This document shows positions 1-10,740 of a stretch of 64,000 bases of DNA, piece after piece. Numbering within the stretch: the first letter of the stretch is position 1; every line of letters starts with the position of its first letter. The translations under genes and the position numbers were made by a program. The stretch is from Ottelia alismoides (taxonomy: Eukaryota > Streptophyta > Magnoliopsida > Alismatales > Hydrocharitaceae): positions 372,001 through 436,000 of the forward strand of contig JAZKJV010007258.1 in the NCBI GenBank assembly GCA_037367405.1, in the 5' to 3' direction. A model generated the notes under the pieces. The model searched no databases and was not told where the DNA came from. It saw only the letters and a list, made by a program, of their open reading frames with translations.

Positions 1-1376
1 GACACCATCAAATTGATCTCCTTACCTTTTTCCTTGGTTGATCGAGCAACCTACTAGATGAAACATCTTGGGAGGGTGGTCACTACGTGGGAGTAGCTCC
101 GGACGGAGTACTTTAACAAGTACTATGCACTCAATCGGACCAATGCTGCCAGAACTATGACTAGCAGCTTCACTATGATCCTCAATGAACAATTCCATAA
201 AGATTGGGATAACTTTAGAGAGCTCATCGATAGGTGTCCCCTCCATGAGATCAGCAAGCCCAACCTAGTCTAAAGTTTCTTATGTGAGCTAACGCCTGAG
301 ATGCAGGGGCTAGTAAACCCCTCATGTGGAGGTTCCTACTTCTCCAAGCATAAAGACCAAGTCTAGGCATTTTATAAGGAGATGGACGAAAACTACACTG
401 TGATGTCCCGGACTTGGGTCTACACTCAAGGGAAGCCTCTCTGGTAGGCGATTTCATACATAGGATAACACACGTTGAGGTCGATCCTTCTACCTCTTCT
501 ACAACAGCATCAATAGCAGAGTCGTCTGCCAATATGGGTATCATCATCCAGAAGTTGGATTGGATAGAGATCGTCAAGAAGTATGCATGTCAGGGCCTTG
601 ATAAGATCAACAAGATTGATGAGCTGGCCCAAAGTCTTAGTGACCTGAAGACCAGATCATATGTCTCCAAGAGGCACAGACGGCTTCTCAGCCCCATTCC
701 AGGTCACGGGTTGATCCAGGGAGTAGCTCTTCTCATCCTTCAGACTCATATTGCCATGTTCACCACATTCAGGTAGAACCGATTCAGCCACTCCCGCATT
801 ACCTGTTGCCACCACCTTCCTTAGACACTCAGTTGGTGGTGTACCATCCGGATCCACCCGTGGGATCTGGTACTCCCAGTACCAACCGCAGCCCAGGATC
901 CGTCGTGACCACCCAAGCTTCTGATGGTCTACTAGAGGAACTTCATCTGAGCAGCAACCTCTAGCACATGCAGGGTAGGGCGCCCAACCACCGCAGCCCA
1001 AGTAGTCCCAACAACAACAGCACGGTCCTCGACCCTCACATCAGGGTCAACAGTGGAGGCAGCAACAACCTCATTAGCAGTACCCCCAACCTCCTCACTA
1101 CCAACAACAGATGTAGCCTCATTTCCATAGAGGCAACCCGTCCGATTCTCATCCACACCCATCTGAGAACCTAGCCCTTGATGATCTCACCCATATGCTT
1201 TCTGATCCGCAAGCCACCTTCCGGTGAGAGATGGATGAGTTCTGGTAGGAGATGAGGGAAATAATCAAGGGAAAAGCTGCCATACCCGCTCAGATTGAAC
1301 CTAACCTGAACAATCTGAAGAGGAAGTTTGAGCAGGTACAGTCGATAGAGACTGACTCTCCCAATATATTCTAGAT
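1..1376 (+). pseudogene. gag: gag polyprotein remnant of G0
   Basis: From base 1 the frame reads a plant gypsy gag core: LPFSLVDRATY, then VVTTWE, YFNKYYALNRTNAARTM, NEQFHKDWDNFRELIDRCP and MQGLVNPSCGGSY. This is the Retrotrans_gag capsid region that packages the RNA genome. In-frame stops occur at 55-57 and soon after (the position following TTWE) and again near 272 and 365. From about 414 the frame changes and continues to about 780. The segment at roughly 960-1140 is Gln/Pro-rich (runs of CAG, CAA and CCA), as is common between the capsid and protease of this clade. The start codon is outside the window. A functional Gag is not possible. Confidence 0.85.
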
Positions 1377-1406
1377 TACATTCATTATTTATTATATATT
1401 GATTTT

Positions 1407-1763
1407 GTGACACTTAGGAGCAGTAGGAAGCCAGCTGACGTTGACTCTTCTAGGCAACATCCAACCGTAAATTCTAGGGTGCCAGATGGAGTAAGGAGTG
1501 GTGTTGATGCTGCTAACCGTGATGATGATGGTGGTACTGATGCCACCAAGGATGATGATCCAGATGGTGGTGTTGATGACAGCGTATCTCCAGCTGAAGA
1601 CGGTGGTGTTGATGCTACCAACATACCAGATAATAGACCAGAGAGGGGTACTAATGCCATAGTTTCAGATGTTGTTGGTGGTACTGATGCTATAAAGAGT
1701 CGTACAGTTGTTTTGTCCACTCGTGTACATGAGGATATTTATAGAAAAACACTAAAAATCTAA
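1407..1763 (+). pseudogene. Gag-pol spacer with degenerate GVDA/GTDA repeats (G0)
   Basis: An open frame of 118 codons carries a run of short imperfect repeats: SGVDAAN (about 1497), GGTDATK (1530), GGVDDS (1566), GGVDATN (1602), RGTNAI (1644) and GGTDAIK (1677). The units alternate between GVDA and GTDA and are separated by acidic, Asp-rich linkers. It lies between the Gln-rich gag end and the protease remnant, a region that varies greatly between Athila/Tat elements. It looks like a disordered acidic tether. I know no function for it, and I cannot tell whether it was ever a separate protein. Confidence 0.5.
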
Positions 1764-2500
1764 CAATTTCAAAAACCAAAAATATGCATTAAGGAAAGGT
1801 TTCTGCATCTCTTTTAGATCCATATGTGATGATTGATGATAACTGCATGGATTCCAGCATTTTGCATGCTCAGAAACCTTCTCCCGACCCTCATTCTTCG
1901 GAGGAGGGTCCCTATAGCCCCTTCCCTCAAGCACTCTTCTTAGAGAAGGCCCCTAAATCAGAAAATCCCAAAAAGAGGCACCAAATAGAGTTCAGTTAGT
2001 AGATGATAGACAGATTCCATATTCATCTGACTCTTCAGGAGGTACTTGAGCACATCCCTCTATTCTAAAAGAACTTGAGAGAGAAGACCGCCATTCGCGG
2101 GAAGAAGAGGAGAAACCACAATGCAGAAATCCATGTGTTCACTCGTGCCACTTGCTTTTCCATACAAAACTATTTGCCATCCAAGAAACCCGATGCATGA
2201 TCTCCTTATGTTAGATGCCATAATTATGAACAACAATTTGATCAGTCTCTATTAGACATTGATTCCTTGATTAACATCCTCCTAGCTACCTTACTCGACT
2301 GATTTGAGTTTGGCTTTCTTAGACATAGCAGGATAATTATTCAGTTTGCGGATAGATCTGTTAAGAGGTTGAAGGGGTTATTAAAGGAAGTTGTCGTAAC
2401 CATTCATCGTATTAGACATGAAGATCCCTTAGCGTGTGACCTATACCCCCATAATTTTAGGATGACCATTCTTGGCCACAACCAAGGCAATGTCCGATCA
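1764..2500 (+). pseudogene. Gag C-terminus and aspartic protease remnant (G0)
   Basis: Multi-frame remnant. Around 2008-2150 the reading DRFHIHLTLQEVLEHIP matches the conserved stretch upstream of the protease in this clade. At about 2240-2480 a frame reads DQSLLDIDSLINILL, then IIIQFADRSVKRLKGLL and NFRMTILG. It aligns by eye with the better protease of G2 (ELALLDSGSSINFLP, ILQLANRSIK, PIILGWPF). The catalytic Asp-Ser-Gly of the retropepsin has become Asp-Ile-Asp, and several stops follow. A retropepsin cleaves Gag-Pol inside the particle; this copy cannot. Between 1764 and 2008 I see only broken gag-like sequence. Confidence 0.6.
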
Positions 2501-2763
2501 TTTTAGCAGGAAGGTATACTTTCATGTCGATGGAGAGAGTATACAAATAGAGATGATTGAGCGAATCAAAGCCAGAGATTCAGCTTGCTACGAGCAGAGT
2601 TTTAGCAGATGACAGATTCAGATCTAGACATCCACCAGCAGTGTGATTTTATTATTATAGTTGATGAAGTTGTTTGACATATCCGATGTCGTGAGCTCTT
2701 GTCAAACCTTCTGATATTGTAGAGCCACATATGATAGCTGATTAGAATTTAGAGAGCGTACTC

Positions 2764-2997
2764 ATGGCACATGACACCTTAGATGCTAATGATCGCGATT
2801 TGGGTAGCGAAGTAGAGTACATTTCTTATGATTTAGATTCTGATCCCTCAGGCTTAGTTACTGATTTTGATTGGCAGGATTTTGATGATTATTTACCGTG
2901 TCGGATGTCCACAGAGCCCACAGTTAGGATAGAGATTGAGCCAGTACAGTTAATAGATACACCAGCAGGGCCATCTTTATCAGATTCAGAGATTTAG
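2764..2997 (+). pseudogene. Acidic linker between protease and RT (G0)
   Basis: A 77-codon open stretch is very rich in Asp, Glu and Ser (SEVEYISYDLDSDPSG, DFDWQDFDDYLP) and ends with a stop just before the RT region. No catalytic motif is visible. In Athila/Tat polyproteins a variable acidic stretch often separates protease from RT, so I read this as a spacer of pol rather than a gene. The AT-rich stretch 2501-2763 before it holds only stop-broken pol-like sequence. Confidence 0.4.
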
Positions 2998-3000
2998 CGA

Positions 3001-4620
3001 GAGTTCTCCCATGCAGATATGGTAGCTTTCACTTAGACCTTTCAGAGACCAGGTCTGCCTGCTCCCATATATCCAAAACAGAAGACCTTACCATAGAGCA
3101 TGAAGTACATGTTCCTTGAAAGTGAGCCTTAGATGTTCCCAGTCATTATCATAGTGGATTTGATTGAAGACAAAGATTCTCATTTGATGGAAATTCTTGA
3201 GAGAAGCTGCAAGTCAATCGGATTGAGTGTAGCTGATCTCCAGGGGATAAGTCTGGCCTTATGCTCACACGACATATATCTCGCAAATGATGCAAAGCCA
3301 TCGCGTAAGTTCCAGCAGAGGTTGAACACGAATCTTTGAGATGTAGTCATGAAGGAAGTATCTAAGTGTAGTGGAGCTCGATTTTATATACCCCATCTTC
3401 GACTCCAAATGGGTTAGTTCATTGCATGTGGTACCCAAGAAGATGGGTATCACCACATTTCTGAATGAGTTTGGAGAAGAGATAGCTACCCTAGTACCCA
3501 CTCATTGGAGAGCCTGTGTGGACTACAGACGATTGAATCAGGCCACCAAGAAGGATTATTTCCCGCTACCATTTATTCATTAGATTATCGAGAGGCCAGC
3601 TGGGAAGAGTCACTACTATTTTCTTGACAGGTACTCGGGGTACAATTAGGTGGCCATAGCACCTGAAGACCAAGAGAAAATGACGTTCACTTGTCCGTTT
3701 GGAACGTATGCTTTTAGATAGATGCCCCTTGGTTTACATAACGCCCCAAGTACATTCCAAAGGTTCATGGTTTCCATCTTTTTGGAAATGATGGCCAATT
3801 GTTTGGAGGTCTACATGGATGACTTTTCGATCTACGGTGATGGATTTGATGCTTGTCTTGCATTCCTAGATCGAATACTTCAGCGTTGCATTGAGGTCTA
3901 CTTAGTCTTATCTTGGTAGAAGAGTCATTTCATGATGACTCAAGGGACGGTCCTTGGTCATATTATCTCCAACAGGGGCATGGAGGTTGATCTGGCCAAG
4001 GTGGACATCATCAAGAAACTCACTCCACCGTCTAATTTGAGACAGTTGCTATCTTTTTTGGGGCATGTCGGTTTCTACCAACTATTCCTACAGGACTCCA
4101 GTCAAATTACCCAATTGCTTATTGACTTAGTCACGAAAGACATCGAGTTCCTCGTAGATGATAAGTGTCTTTAATCATTTGAGACTCTTAAGAATTTGGT
4201 TATTCAGGCCCCTATCTTTCAACAACCTGATTGGTCTTTCCGAGATCATGACGGATGCTTCTGATTTTATCGTAGGGGCTATGCTTGGACAAAGGAGGGA
4301 CAATGTATCATTTTCCATTCACTACGCTATCCAGACTTTGGATGTCGCTCAGCGAAACTACACTGTGACTGTGAAGGAGATGCTAGTAGTAGTATTTTCT
4401 CTGCATAAGTTTCAATTATATATTCTAGTATCTATAGTGACTATCTATACCGATCACACCGCCATCTAATACCTCATGGCAAAAAAGGATGCCAAATCCA
4501 GATTAACTAGATGGATCTTTCTACTTCAGGAGTTTGACATTGAGATTAACGATAAACTAGGAGTCAAGAATATGGTAGCAGATGACCTCTCCCAATTAGA
4601 GCATCATGGAGATTCTAATT
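3001..4620 (+). pseudogene. pol: Reverse transcriptase and RNase H remnant (G0)
   Basis: RT copies the RNA genome from the tRNA primer, and RNase H removes the template. The RT lead-in reads FPVIIIVDLIEDKD and CSHDIYLANDAKPSRKFQQR (3133-3340). The palm follows: FIYPIFDSKWVSSLHVVPKK (3378-3440), WRACVDYRRLNQATKKDYFP (3504-3570), TFTCPFGTYAFR (about 3685), MPLGLHNAPSTFQRFM (3722) and the active-site box VYMDDFSIYG (about 3808-3840). RNase H begins at about 4245 with IMTDASDFIVGAMLGQ and continues with [19 protein letters not shown] and IYTDHTAI, so its acidic residues are still visible. At least six stops or frame changes occur (near 3340, 3583, 3632, 3719, 3919 and 4173). Confidence 0.88.
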
Positions 4621-5890
4621 AGACCACACATATCACTGAGACATTCCCAAATGAGGCGATTCTTGTTATCAACTCGCTTCCATGGTACACTGACATAGTA
4701 AACTATCTTACTGCCAAGAAAGTTCTACAAGGATGGTCCAGGTAGCGACTTGAGACCTTCCTCGCGATGGGCAAGTCATACCATTGGAAGGATACCACCC
4801 TTTACCACGAAGGAGGGGATAGTTTCTAGCATCGATGTATACCTCAAGAGGAGCACTATAGCATCCTCACCTATTGCCACATGCTTGAGGCAGGAGGACA
4901 TCACTTTGGGAGACATACAGCGTAGAAGATTCTCCAATCTTGCCTTCTATGGACTACCCTCTTAAAGGATTCAGATGAATACGTGAAGAGGGGTACTGAC
5001 TGCCAAAGGATGGGCACTTGTGGATAAAGAGATATGATGATGATGCAACCCATTCACTTTTGTGAGGTTTTTCACGCGTGGGCATCGATTTCAAATAACC
5101 AAATTCTTATGGATTATGTGAGTCGTTGGGTTGAGGCGAGACTATTTGCAAATTTTTAGGGAAGAATATCATTTCATGGTTTGGGGTACCTAGAGTCTAT
5201 TTCTGATGGGGGGACTCATTTCATCAACGATAAGGTAAGGGCCCTTGCTAACGAGTTCAGCATTGACAATAGAGTTGCTACACCTTACATCCACAGACAA
5301 ATGGTCTTGCTAAGGTCTCAAATTGGGAGATTAAGACTATTTTGTAGAAGGTTGTCTGTCGAGAGTGAAAGGATTGGTCATAGATTTTGGACTCGAACTT
5401 TTTGGTCTATAGGACTTCCTTCAAAACACCTTTTGGCACATCTCCTCTTCAATTTGTTTATGCCAAGCCATGCCACTTACCAGTGGAGATCTCGCATAAG
5501 TCATCTTGGGAAGTTACCAAGTTATTATTGGATCCAGAGAGTATAGGAGATCAGAGGAGAGCTGGAGGAGTTGAGAGACACAACCTTCTCATGTAGCCTA
5601 CAGTATGAGGATAGTGTAAAGTTATGGCATGATTCTCACATCAACCATAAACAGTTTGAGCCCAACCAGAGAGTATGGCTATTTGATGTGAGGTTAAGAT
5701 TATTTATAGGGAAAATACATAGTAAATTGATGGGACCATACTTGGTCAGAAAGGTACACGACAACGGATGCATTGACATATTTGAGTTGTCTTCTGAGTC
5801 CATCTTTCGCGTCAACGGTCAGCGCTTGAAACCATATCTTGACCATAATCCTTTGACAGTTGACATTGCCCCTATTCATTTTGTATGAGA
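4621..5890 (+). pseudogene. pol: Integrase remnant (G0)
   Basis: Integrase inserts the cDNA into the genome. Fragments of the N-terminal HHCC zinc domain lie at about 4780-5020 (YHWKD, CIPQEEHYSIL, CHMLEAGGHHFG, then DCQRMG). The catalytic core at about 5050-5340 is heavily broken: VGIDF, DGGTHFINDKVRALANEF and HPQTNG-like fragments in changing frames. The C-terminal part (5387-5888) reads GTSPLQFVYAKPCHLP, KLWHDSHINHKQFEPNQRVW and then SIFRVNGQRLKPYLD. That tail is the Athila/Tat-type end of pol without a chromodomain. No single frame spans the domain. Confidence 0.82.
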
Positions 5891-6025
5891 TATGTTCTTT
5901 GACTCGCATCACCTGCATTTCATGCCTGAGTTCCACTTGTAGTCCGCAGCTGTATAGATCCATATTGTCTATATCATTCATTCATTTTGGTATAATATCT
6001 CAGATCCATCTTATGATTGTACTAT

Positions 6026-6372
6026 ACTTAGGATGTACATTATCCTATGTATAGGGGGTAATAGACCTGTGAGTATTCATTTTTCCATTACCTCTATTTT
6101 TTGCCACGTATACTAAGGGTTATTTTACCTTAAGTATAGGGGAGGTAATGTCGGTACATTCTACTCCTCGGTTTTCCCGTTTGTATACAGTCATTTTACT
6201 TAGGACTGCTTGATCATAAGTATATTGGGATCACCGACTTCTATTGATTTTATTCTTTTGAGTCATTATAGTATAGCATTATCTTTACTTCAATACACTC
6301 AGCACGAGTTATGTCTTCCTTCATCGCTCTATGATAACTCAGAAGACATTGTTCAAGCTAAGTATAGGGGGA
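6026..6372 (+). repeat. Hairpin plus polypurine-like array, copy in G0
   Basis: Four related units stand in order. Unit 1 is ACTTAGGA (6026) ... TCCTATGT (6043) then ATAGGGGG. Unit 2 is ACTAAGG (about 6112) ... CCTTAAGT then ATAGGGGA. Unit 3 is ACTTAGGA (about 6199) ... ATCATAAGT then ATATTGGG. Unit 4 has no left arm: GCTAAGTATAGGGGGA (about 6357). The same ordered four-unit series occurs in G2 and G3. The unit's right half resembles the polypurine tract that abuts the gypsy 3' LTRs here, from which plus-strand DNA synthesis is primed. Confidence 0.75.
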
Positions 6373-6419
6373 CGTTCTATATATTGTATATATACATTAT
6401 CCACAACTCGTACTTTTAA

Positions 6420-6900
6420 AAACAAGGCCATTATTTATGCTTTGAAATATTTTCAAAATTATTTGTAAAAATCATTGCAAAAAATTATTTTTGTAAAAAT
6501 GTTTTGTTTGCAAAAATATTTGTAAAATAAATTTCTGTATAAAAATTAGGTATATTGTACAAACTTTTTGAAAATTATGTCAAAATAAAATGTTTGCAAA
6601 AGCTAGTTTTGAAAACCTTTTGATAGATTATTTTTGTTATCATAAGAAAATAAGTATGGGATATGAAAACCACTTGTATATATATGTACATCAAAACCAA
6701 TAACCTATCCCTAAATTCTTTGTACATAAGTATCCTTAATAAAACCAACAAAAGATCTTGTAGATAATATCCATAATATAAACATCTTTGTATGTAAGTA
6801 TATATATTTATTTTTACTCCTTTCTCCAGAATACCATAAAAATTTGCATATTTTTTTAAAAATTTCCCCAAAATTAGTTTTGTAAATACTAGCACATTCA
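6420..6900. repeat. AT-rich TTTGAAAA/TTGTAAAA degenerate repeats (G0 3' region)
   Basis: Low-complexity stretch built from variations of TTTTGAAAA, TTTGCAAAA and TTTGTAAAAAT, with no coding potential. Equivalent stretches sit at the same relative place, just after the hairpin array, in G2 (17590-18320) and G3 (45480-45800). Confidence 0.7.
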
Positions 6901-8234
6901 TCTACGTCATGGTTGACATTTAAACTAGTCTGTAATCAAATTGAAGAATTGAGCTTGTGTTGGGCATGTGAGCCCACGACGAGCCATTATGCAATAAATG
7001 TTATTGTGAATATCATTCCCTGATCTGAAATGAAGAATAGATAATTTGCATAATAGGTCCCTTAGTACAATTAGGGTTATGTACCATGGCCATCTTGATG
7101 ATCATACAGTTGTTGATTCAACTATTGAATCATAAAGGCTGGTTCTTGGATGAATATATAAAGAGTTAGATTGAGGACTCATCAAGCACCGTCAAATGAT
7201 TATTAAGAGATGATCTCCAGCCCGAGTAGGAGATGGCAATCCTTTCTCATTTAGGTTGATATCTGACCGACCTCTTGATGCATGTCCTCTGCATGGGAAT
7301 AGAGATTCGGAGGTATCAGATTAGTTAGGTCAAAGAGTTGACTTAACGAGATCGAGATAACCAAAGTCCTATGTCATATGCTATCATGAGTAGGCACGCA
7401 TCCTCTGACCAGAGACAGATGTGTTACTATATGTCTGAGTATGTACATTTGGCAGACCAATAGGTTGATGACCTAATCAAGGTCTATACACCAGCGCACT
7501 GGTGTGCATATAAGGGCATATGAGTAATACGATCTCTCAAAGGGATCATACAAGTTCATTTACTGAACCGGAAGACATGAGCTTACTCATGAGATGTTGG
7601 GAAGATCAAATTTCGTGCAAGGTCATCTCAGTTTGGAAGATTGACTGAATTTGTACGTTTGATATATACTTTTGGAAAGTATATGATCAACACCTGGGTA
7701 TGATATATGCTTTTTGGAAAGCATATGATCGATACCAACTCCCAATGATCGAATGAGAAACTTTATGATAAATCCCTGAAGTAGACAGTGTAAAATTGAT
7801 CTTATACTTCGGGATTATTCTAGGTCTTCCAGTATGCAGGATTTACATGTATTAGGAATACCTTAGGGTGATGTGATCATAAATGATTGTATAACTATGA
7901 CTCTTCCATTCCTAGGGAGTGATGAAACGGGTCTGGATTTTAGTGACTCCTCTCAGTAGACAAGTAATATGATCTTGGTCCTAATGTTGGACATTGATCT
8001 GAATGTGATTCAGATGCAATGAGAAGATTGAATTTGCGGTCTTGATTTAATCAAGCATCTACGGGAGGCCCGAGATATGGATTTGAGATGTGATCTCAAT
8101 ATCCAAGTCACTATATGTTGAACAATACAATCGCCATGTCCTTATCTCCAAGTATTCGCGGAGAAAGCGCATTATCCTTGAAAGAGTTCAGGAAAATTTC
8201 ATTGTTGATATAAGTATCCGAGCATTGAGAAAAT

Positions 8235-8658
8235 GAATAATTAAATGTCATTTATTTATCATGATTACTATGAATTCGATTCATATTATAAAGAGAGACA
8301 TCTTAGTTAATTAAATGTGATTTGATTATAAAGAAGTAAATAATGTGAATGTGATTCATATTATTTAGGAACAAGAGAATAGAAATCCAAGATAATTAAA
8401 TGTTATTTAATTATCTTGGATATTGAATAATGTGGATAGCACTATCCATATTAATAACATATATTATAAATGTGATTTATAATATATAAGAGAGGGCCAT
8501 TTGTAATTTACATTTGGTAATTAAATGTTGATGTGAATTGGATTCACATTGGACATTAAATTGAAAATGTAATTTACATTTTATTTGGGTTGTGAATGTG
8601 ATTCACAAATTTCCAATGGCAAGATTGCAATATTCTCAAAATAATTATGAATTATTTT
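8235..8658. repeat. Short-hairpin array in the copia U3, copy in CL
   Basis: About ten short inverted repeats with three-base loops in 424 bp. The longest is a perfect 17-bp stem, 8385-8401 with 8405-8421, loop GTT. Another is a perfect 13-bp stem, 8459-8471 with 8475-8487, loop GTG. Others are TATGAAT-TCG-ATTCATA (about 8270), TTGTGAAT-GTG-ATTCACAA (about 8590) and AAAATAATT-ATG-AATTATTTT (8638-8658). Almost all have AAT before and ATT after the loop. Confidence 0.8.
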
Positions 8659-9026
8659 TATAGAATAATTTACAACAAGTGTTGTTGAAAAATTGATGAT
8701 ACATGGAATTATGTGATCTAAGAACCTTACATTTGAGAGCCTCCTCCCATATTGGATGGAAGGGACGGCCACCAATTCCTATTAGGAAAGGTTGGCCGTC
8801 CACTCCATATACATTGAAGGAGGCATTCTCCCTTCCATTATCTCCATATGTTGTTGATTTAATTTTGGGATTGATTTGTATCGATTTATCAATATATATA
8901 TAATCTAAATTAAATTAATTTTTGTCGGATTTTACCAACAAATCTTTGCCATTAAAAGAAACACAATCAATGAGAGCCATTGGATTTGTGTTGTCCATGG
9001 ATTGAGATCCATGGATCCCAAAATAT

Positions 9027-9033
9027 TATAAAA
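9027..9033 (+). promoter_or_regulatory. TATA box of CL LTR
   Basis: TATAAAA, preceded by a short hairpin CCATGGAT-TGAG-ATCCATGG (8996-9015). The same arrangement stands in the C5 LTRs, so this is the probable element promoter, with R starting a few tens of bases downstream. Confidence 0.6.
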
Positions 9034-9612
9034 GGAGAGGCACCCCTTTTCTCTTATTTACACACTGAGAACATAAATCTATCTCTCTCTCTTCCTCTCT
9101 CTACAAGCCTACTCTCTCTCTCCCTCTCATATGGTCGTCCACTATGGATGTCCTAGAGGGACTCTCCATCGCCGCAGTGTCGTCGTTATTTTGCCTAATC
9201 GTTTGCTCATGGCTCTCCGTCTCCTTCGGTGCGCCTTGCTCGTGAAGAAGACGTCGGATCTTGTGTGTCGAGATCAGGAGATCTGTCGCTTGGATCATCA
9301 ACATGGATTGCGAGAAGCACGTGTTTCATCAACACGCTCGCAAGCGTCTCCTCCGTCGGATCGGACTTGAGACAGGAGGTCTCTTCGTTTAGAGACTCGA
9401 TCGCAACCATGCTTCAAGAGGAAACCCTAATACTTGTTTGTGGTTTAGATGAAACGATCCGAGAAGTGTTCTTGGATCATGTGGTTTCATCGCATGAACA
9501 ATTTTAAATTCCACTGCATAGAACAATTAGTACGACTAGTCGTTCGTCGTCGTATTCGATACGATGCTTATGCTTCTATTATGCGCTTGAGGATTATACC
9601 ATAACCTTCAAG

Positions 9613-9628
9613 TGGTATCAGAGCCAGG
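9613..9628 (+). promoter_or_regulatory. Primer-binding site, initiator tRNA-Met (CL)
   Basis: TGGTATCAGAGCCAGG, two bases after the LTR end. It is complementary to the 3' end of plant initiator tRNA-Met, the usual primer for Ty1/copia minus-strand synthesis. Confidence 0.93.
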
Positions 9629-9879
9629 TTGATGGTTTTGGATACGATCCGCAATTCTAGGACGACTTGGGTTCGTTAAGGTCGTGAAAGTTTTTGTCGT
9701 GTTTGATTTTCGCACATCTGTTTAGTGAATAAATTCGGCCCTTTTTAAAATGTTTAAACAACAAATTAATAACTTGGATTTTGTTCTCCATTAAATAAGA
9801 AAACCATAGGATCTGAGTTTATGTAATTTGGATTCCGTTTGCTTGAGATATGGTTGTTTTAATGAACATGTATTCACTG

Positions 9880-10740
9880 AGCAAGGACCGAAGTAGTGGT
9901 TTTGCCTATCAACTTCCTCTCTCTATTCTTTGGCTGAGTAGGGATCCAGGAAAGGGTTACATGGACCTCAAAAAGTGAAGACTACAAGTTACAAAGGAGG
10001 GGGACAAGTACGTGATGCTTTTCTGGAAGTATGCTCTCTCCTATAGGGTTAGCGTGCTAAGGACTTGTTAAAAGATATGCCTGAAATAACAACTCTAAAA
10101 CTGAAAAGATAATAAATAATCGATCCTTTACGGCTCCACATAACGTGAGTTGGTGAACCCAATTTTGTATTATGTTTGTATGGATCTATATTAAGGTTCA
10201 AATATCAAGTCCCGCGTATTTACGCAAAATTTTGTCATATGTGACTTCCTCTTGGACCCTTGCTCAGTTTGATCCTTTCTACTATTTTACACTCCATTTT
10301 ATTCCTCATTGACCACTGTATCTTTCCTCTAGCATCGATCTCATTTTTGCTTTATGATGGCGATCCATGGATGGTTCAGTTGGGACTCCGCCGACGCCCA
10401 CATCGATTCCATAGACTCAACATCGTAAATAATTTGAGGTGATACCTAAGAACTCGGTCCAGACTTTGTGGACCAATCTCCAGACTCCTCGTCTTCTTTT
10501 TTTGCCCACCGAATAAACCGGGATCACTTTTTTCTGACATTCACCGTTGTGAATGAGAGTCAATTTCAGTCTACGTCTTTTTCATTAACAACATTGGGAT
10601 TGACCCTAATTCTATATTCATCTTAGTAGCTGAGATTCAAATTCAAGTGGTCTAATTGGGACTTCTTCACATTTTAGATAGAAGCCAGCCCTAGTCTTGG
10701 ATCGCAACATAGATTTTATCTCTTCAGACTCGGACCCAGA
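9880..10740 (+). other. Untranslated leader of G2 (5' end lost)
   Basis: No coding frame or recognisable domain. It includes T-rich stretches and ends just before the gag ATG at 10741. I could not align it by eye with the G1 or G4 leaders, and it lacks their twin-hairpin block. Its boundary with CL is a sharp sequence switch. Confidence 0.6.

Larger units (their letters stand above)
1..6957 (+). mobile_element. G0: degraded Ty3/gypsy element (Athila/Tat-like), left end outside window
   Basis: Read left to right, the three frames give gag, a protease remnant, RT, RNase H and integrase in the gypsy order (integrase last), then about 1.1 kb of 3' noncoding DNA. No chromodomain follows the integrase; the C-terminal VNGQRLKPYL-type tail is typical of Athila/Tat elements. 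Stop codons and frameshifts break every domain. The 5' LTR and leader lie outside the window. No 3' LTR is present, because a copia LTR (CL) starts at 6958 inside the 3' noncoding DNA. The same 3' noncoding organisation recurs in G2 and G3, so the three belong to related families. Clade placement rests on motif recall, not on a tree. Confidence 0.9.
6958..9610 (+). repeat. Copia 5' LTR of CL (2653 bp)
   Basis: It starts TGTTGGGCATGTGAGCCC and ends ...ACCTTCA, i.e. the TG...CA termini of an LTR, followed two bases later by the PBS. It aligns along its whole length with both C5 LTRs and, in reverse complement, with the C6 LTR. It is long for a copia LTR. U3 holds the hairpin series (8235-8658). 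A TATA box lies at 9027. R/U5 follows, containing a frame (9229-9507) that is partly shared with other copies. Confidence 0.93.
6958..9879 (+). mobile_element. CL: truncated Ty1/copia element (5' LTR plus leader stub)
   Basis: A complete copia LTR (6958-9610), a PBS and about 255 bp of leader match the C5 element up to 9879 (ending in TATTCACTG). The sequence then switches abruptly to gypsy leader DNA of G2. Everything from the leader to the 3' LTR is missing, so there is no second LTR and no testable target duplication. The LTR sits inside G0's 3' noncoding DNA, directly after the conserved GAGCTTG that in G2 and G3 continues with GGTT(A/G)GACC. Confidence 0.88.
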
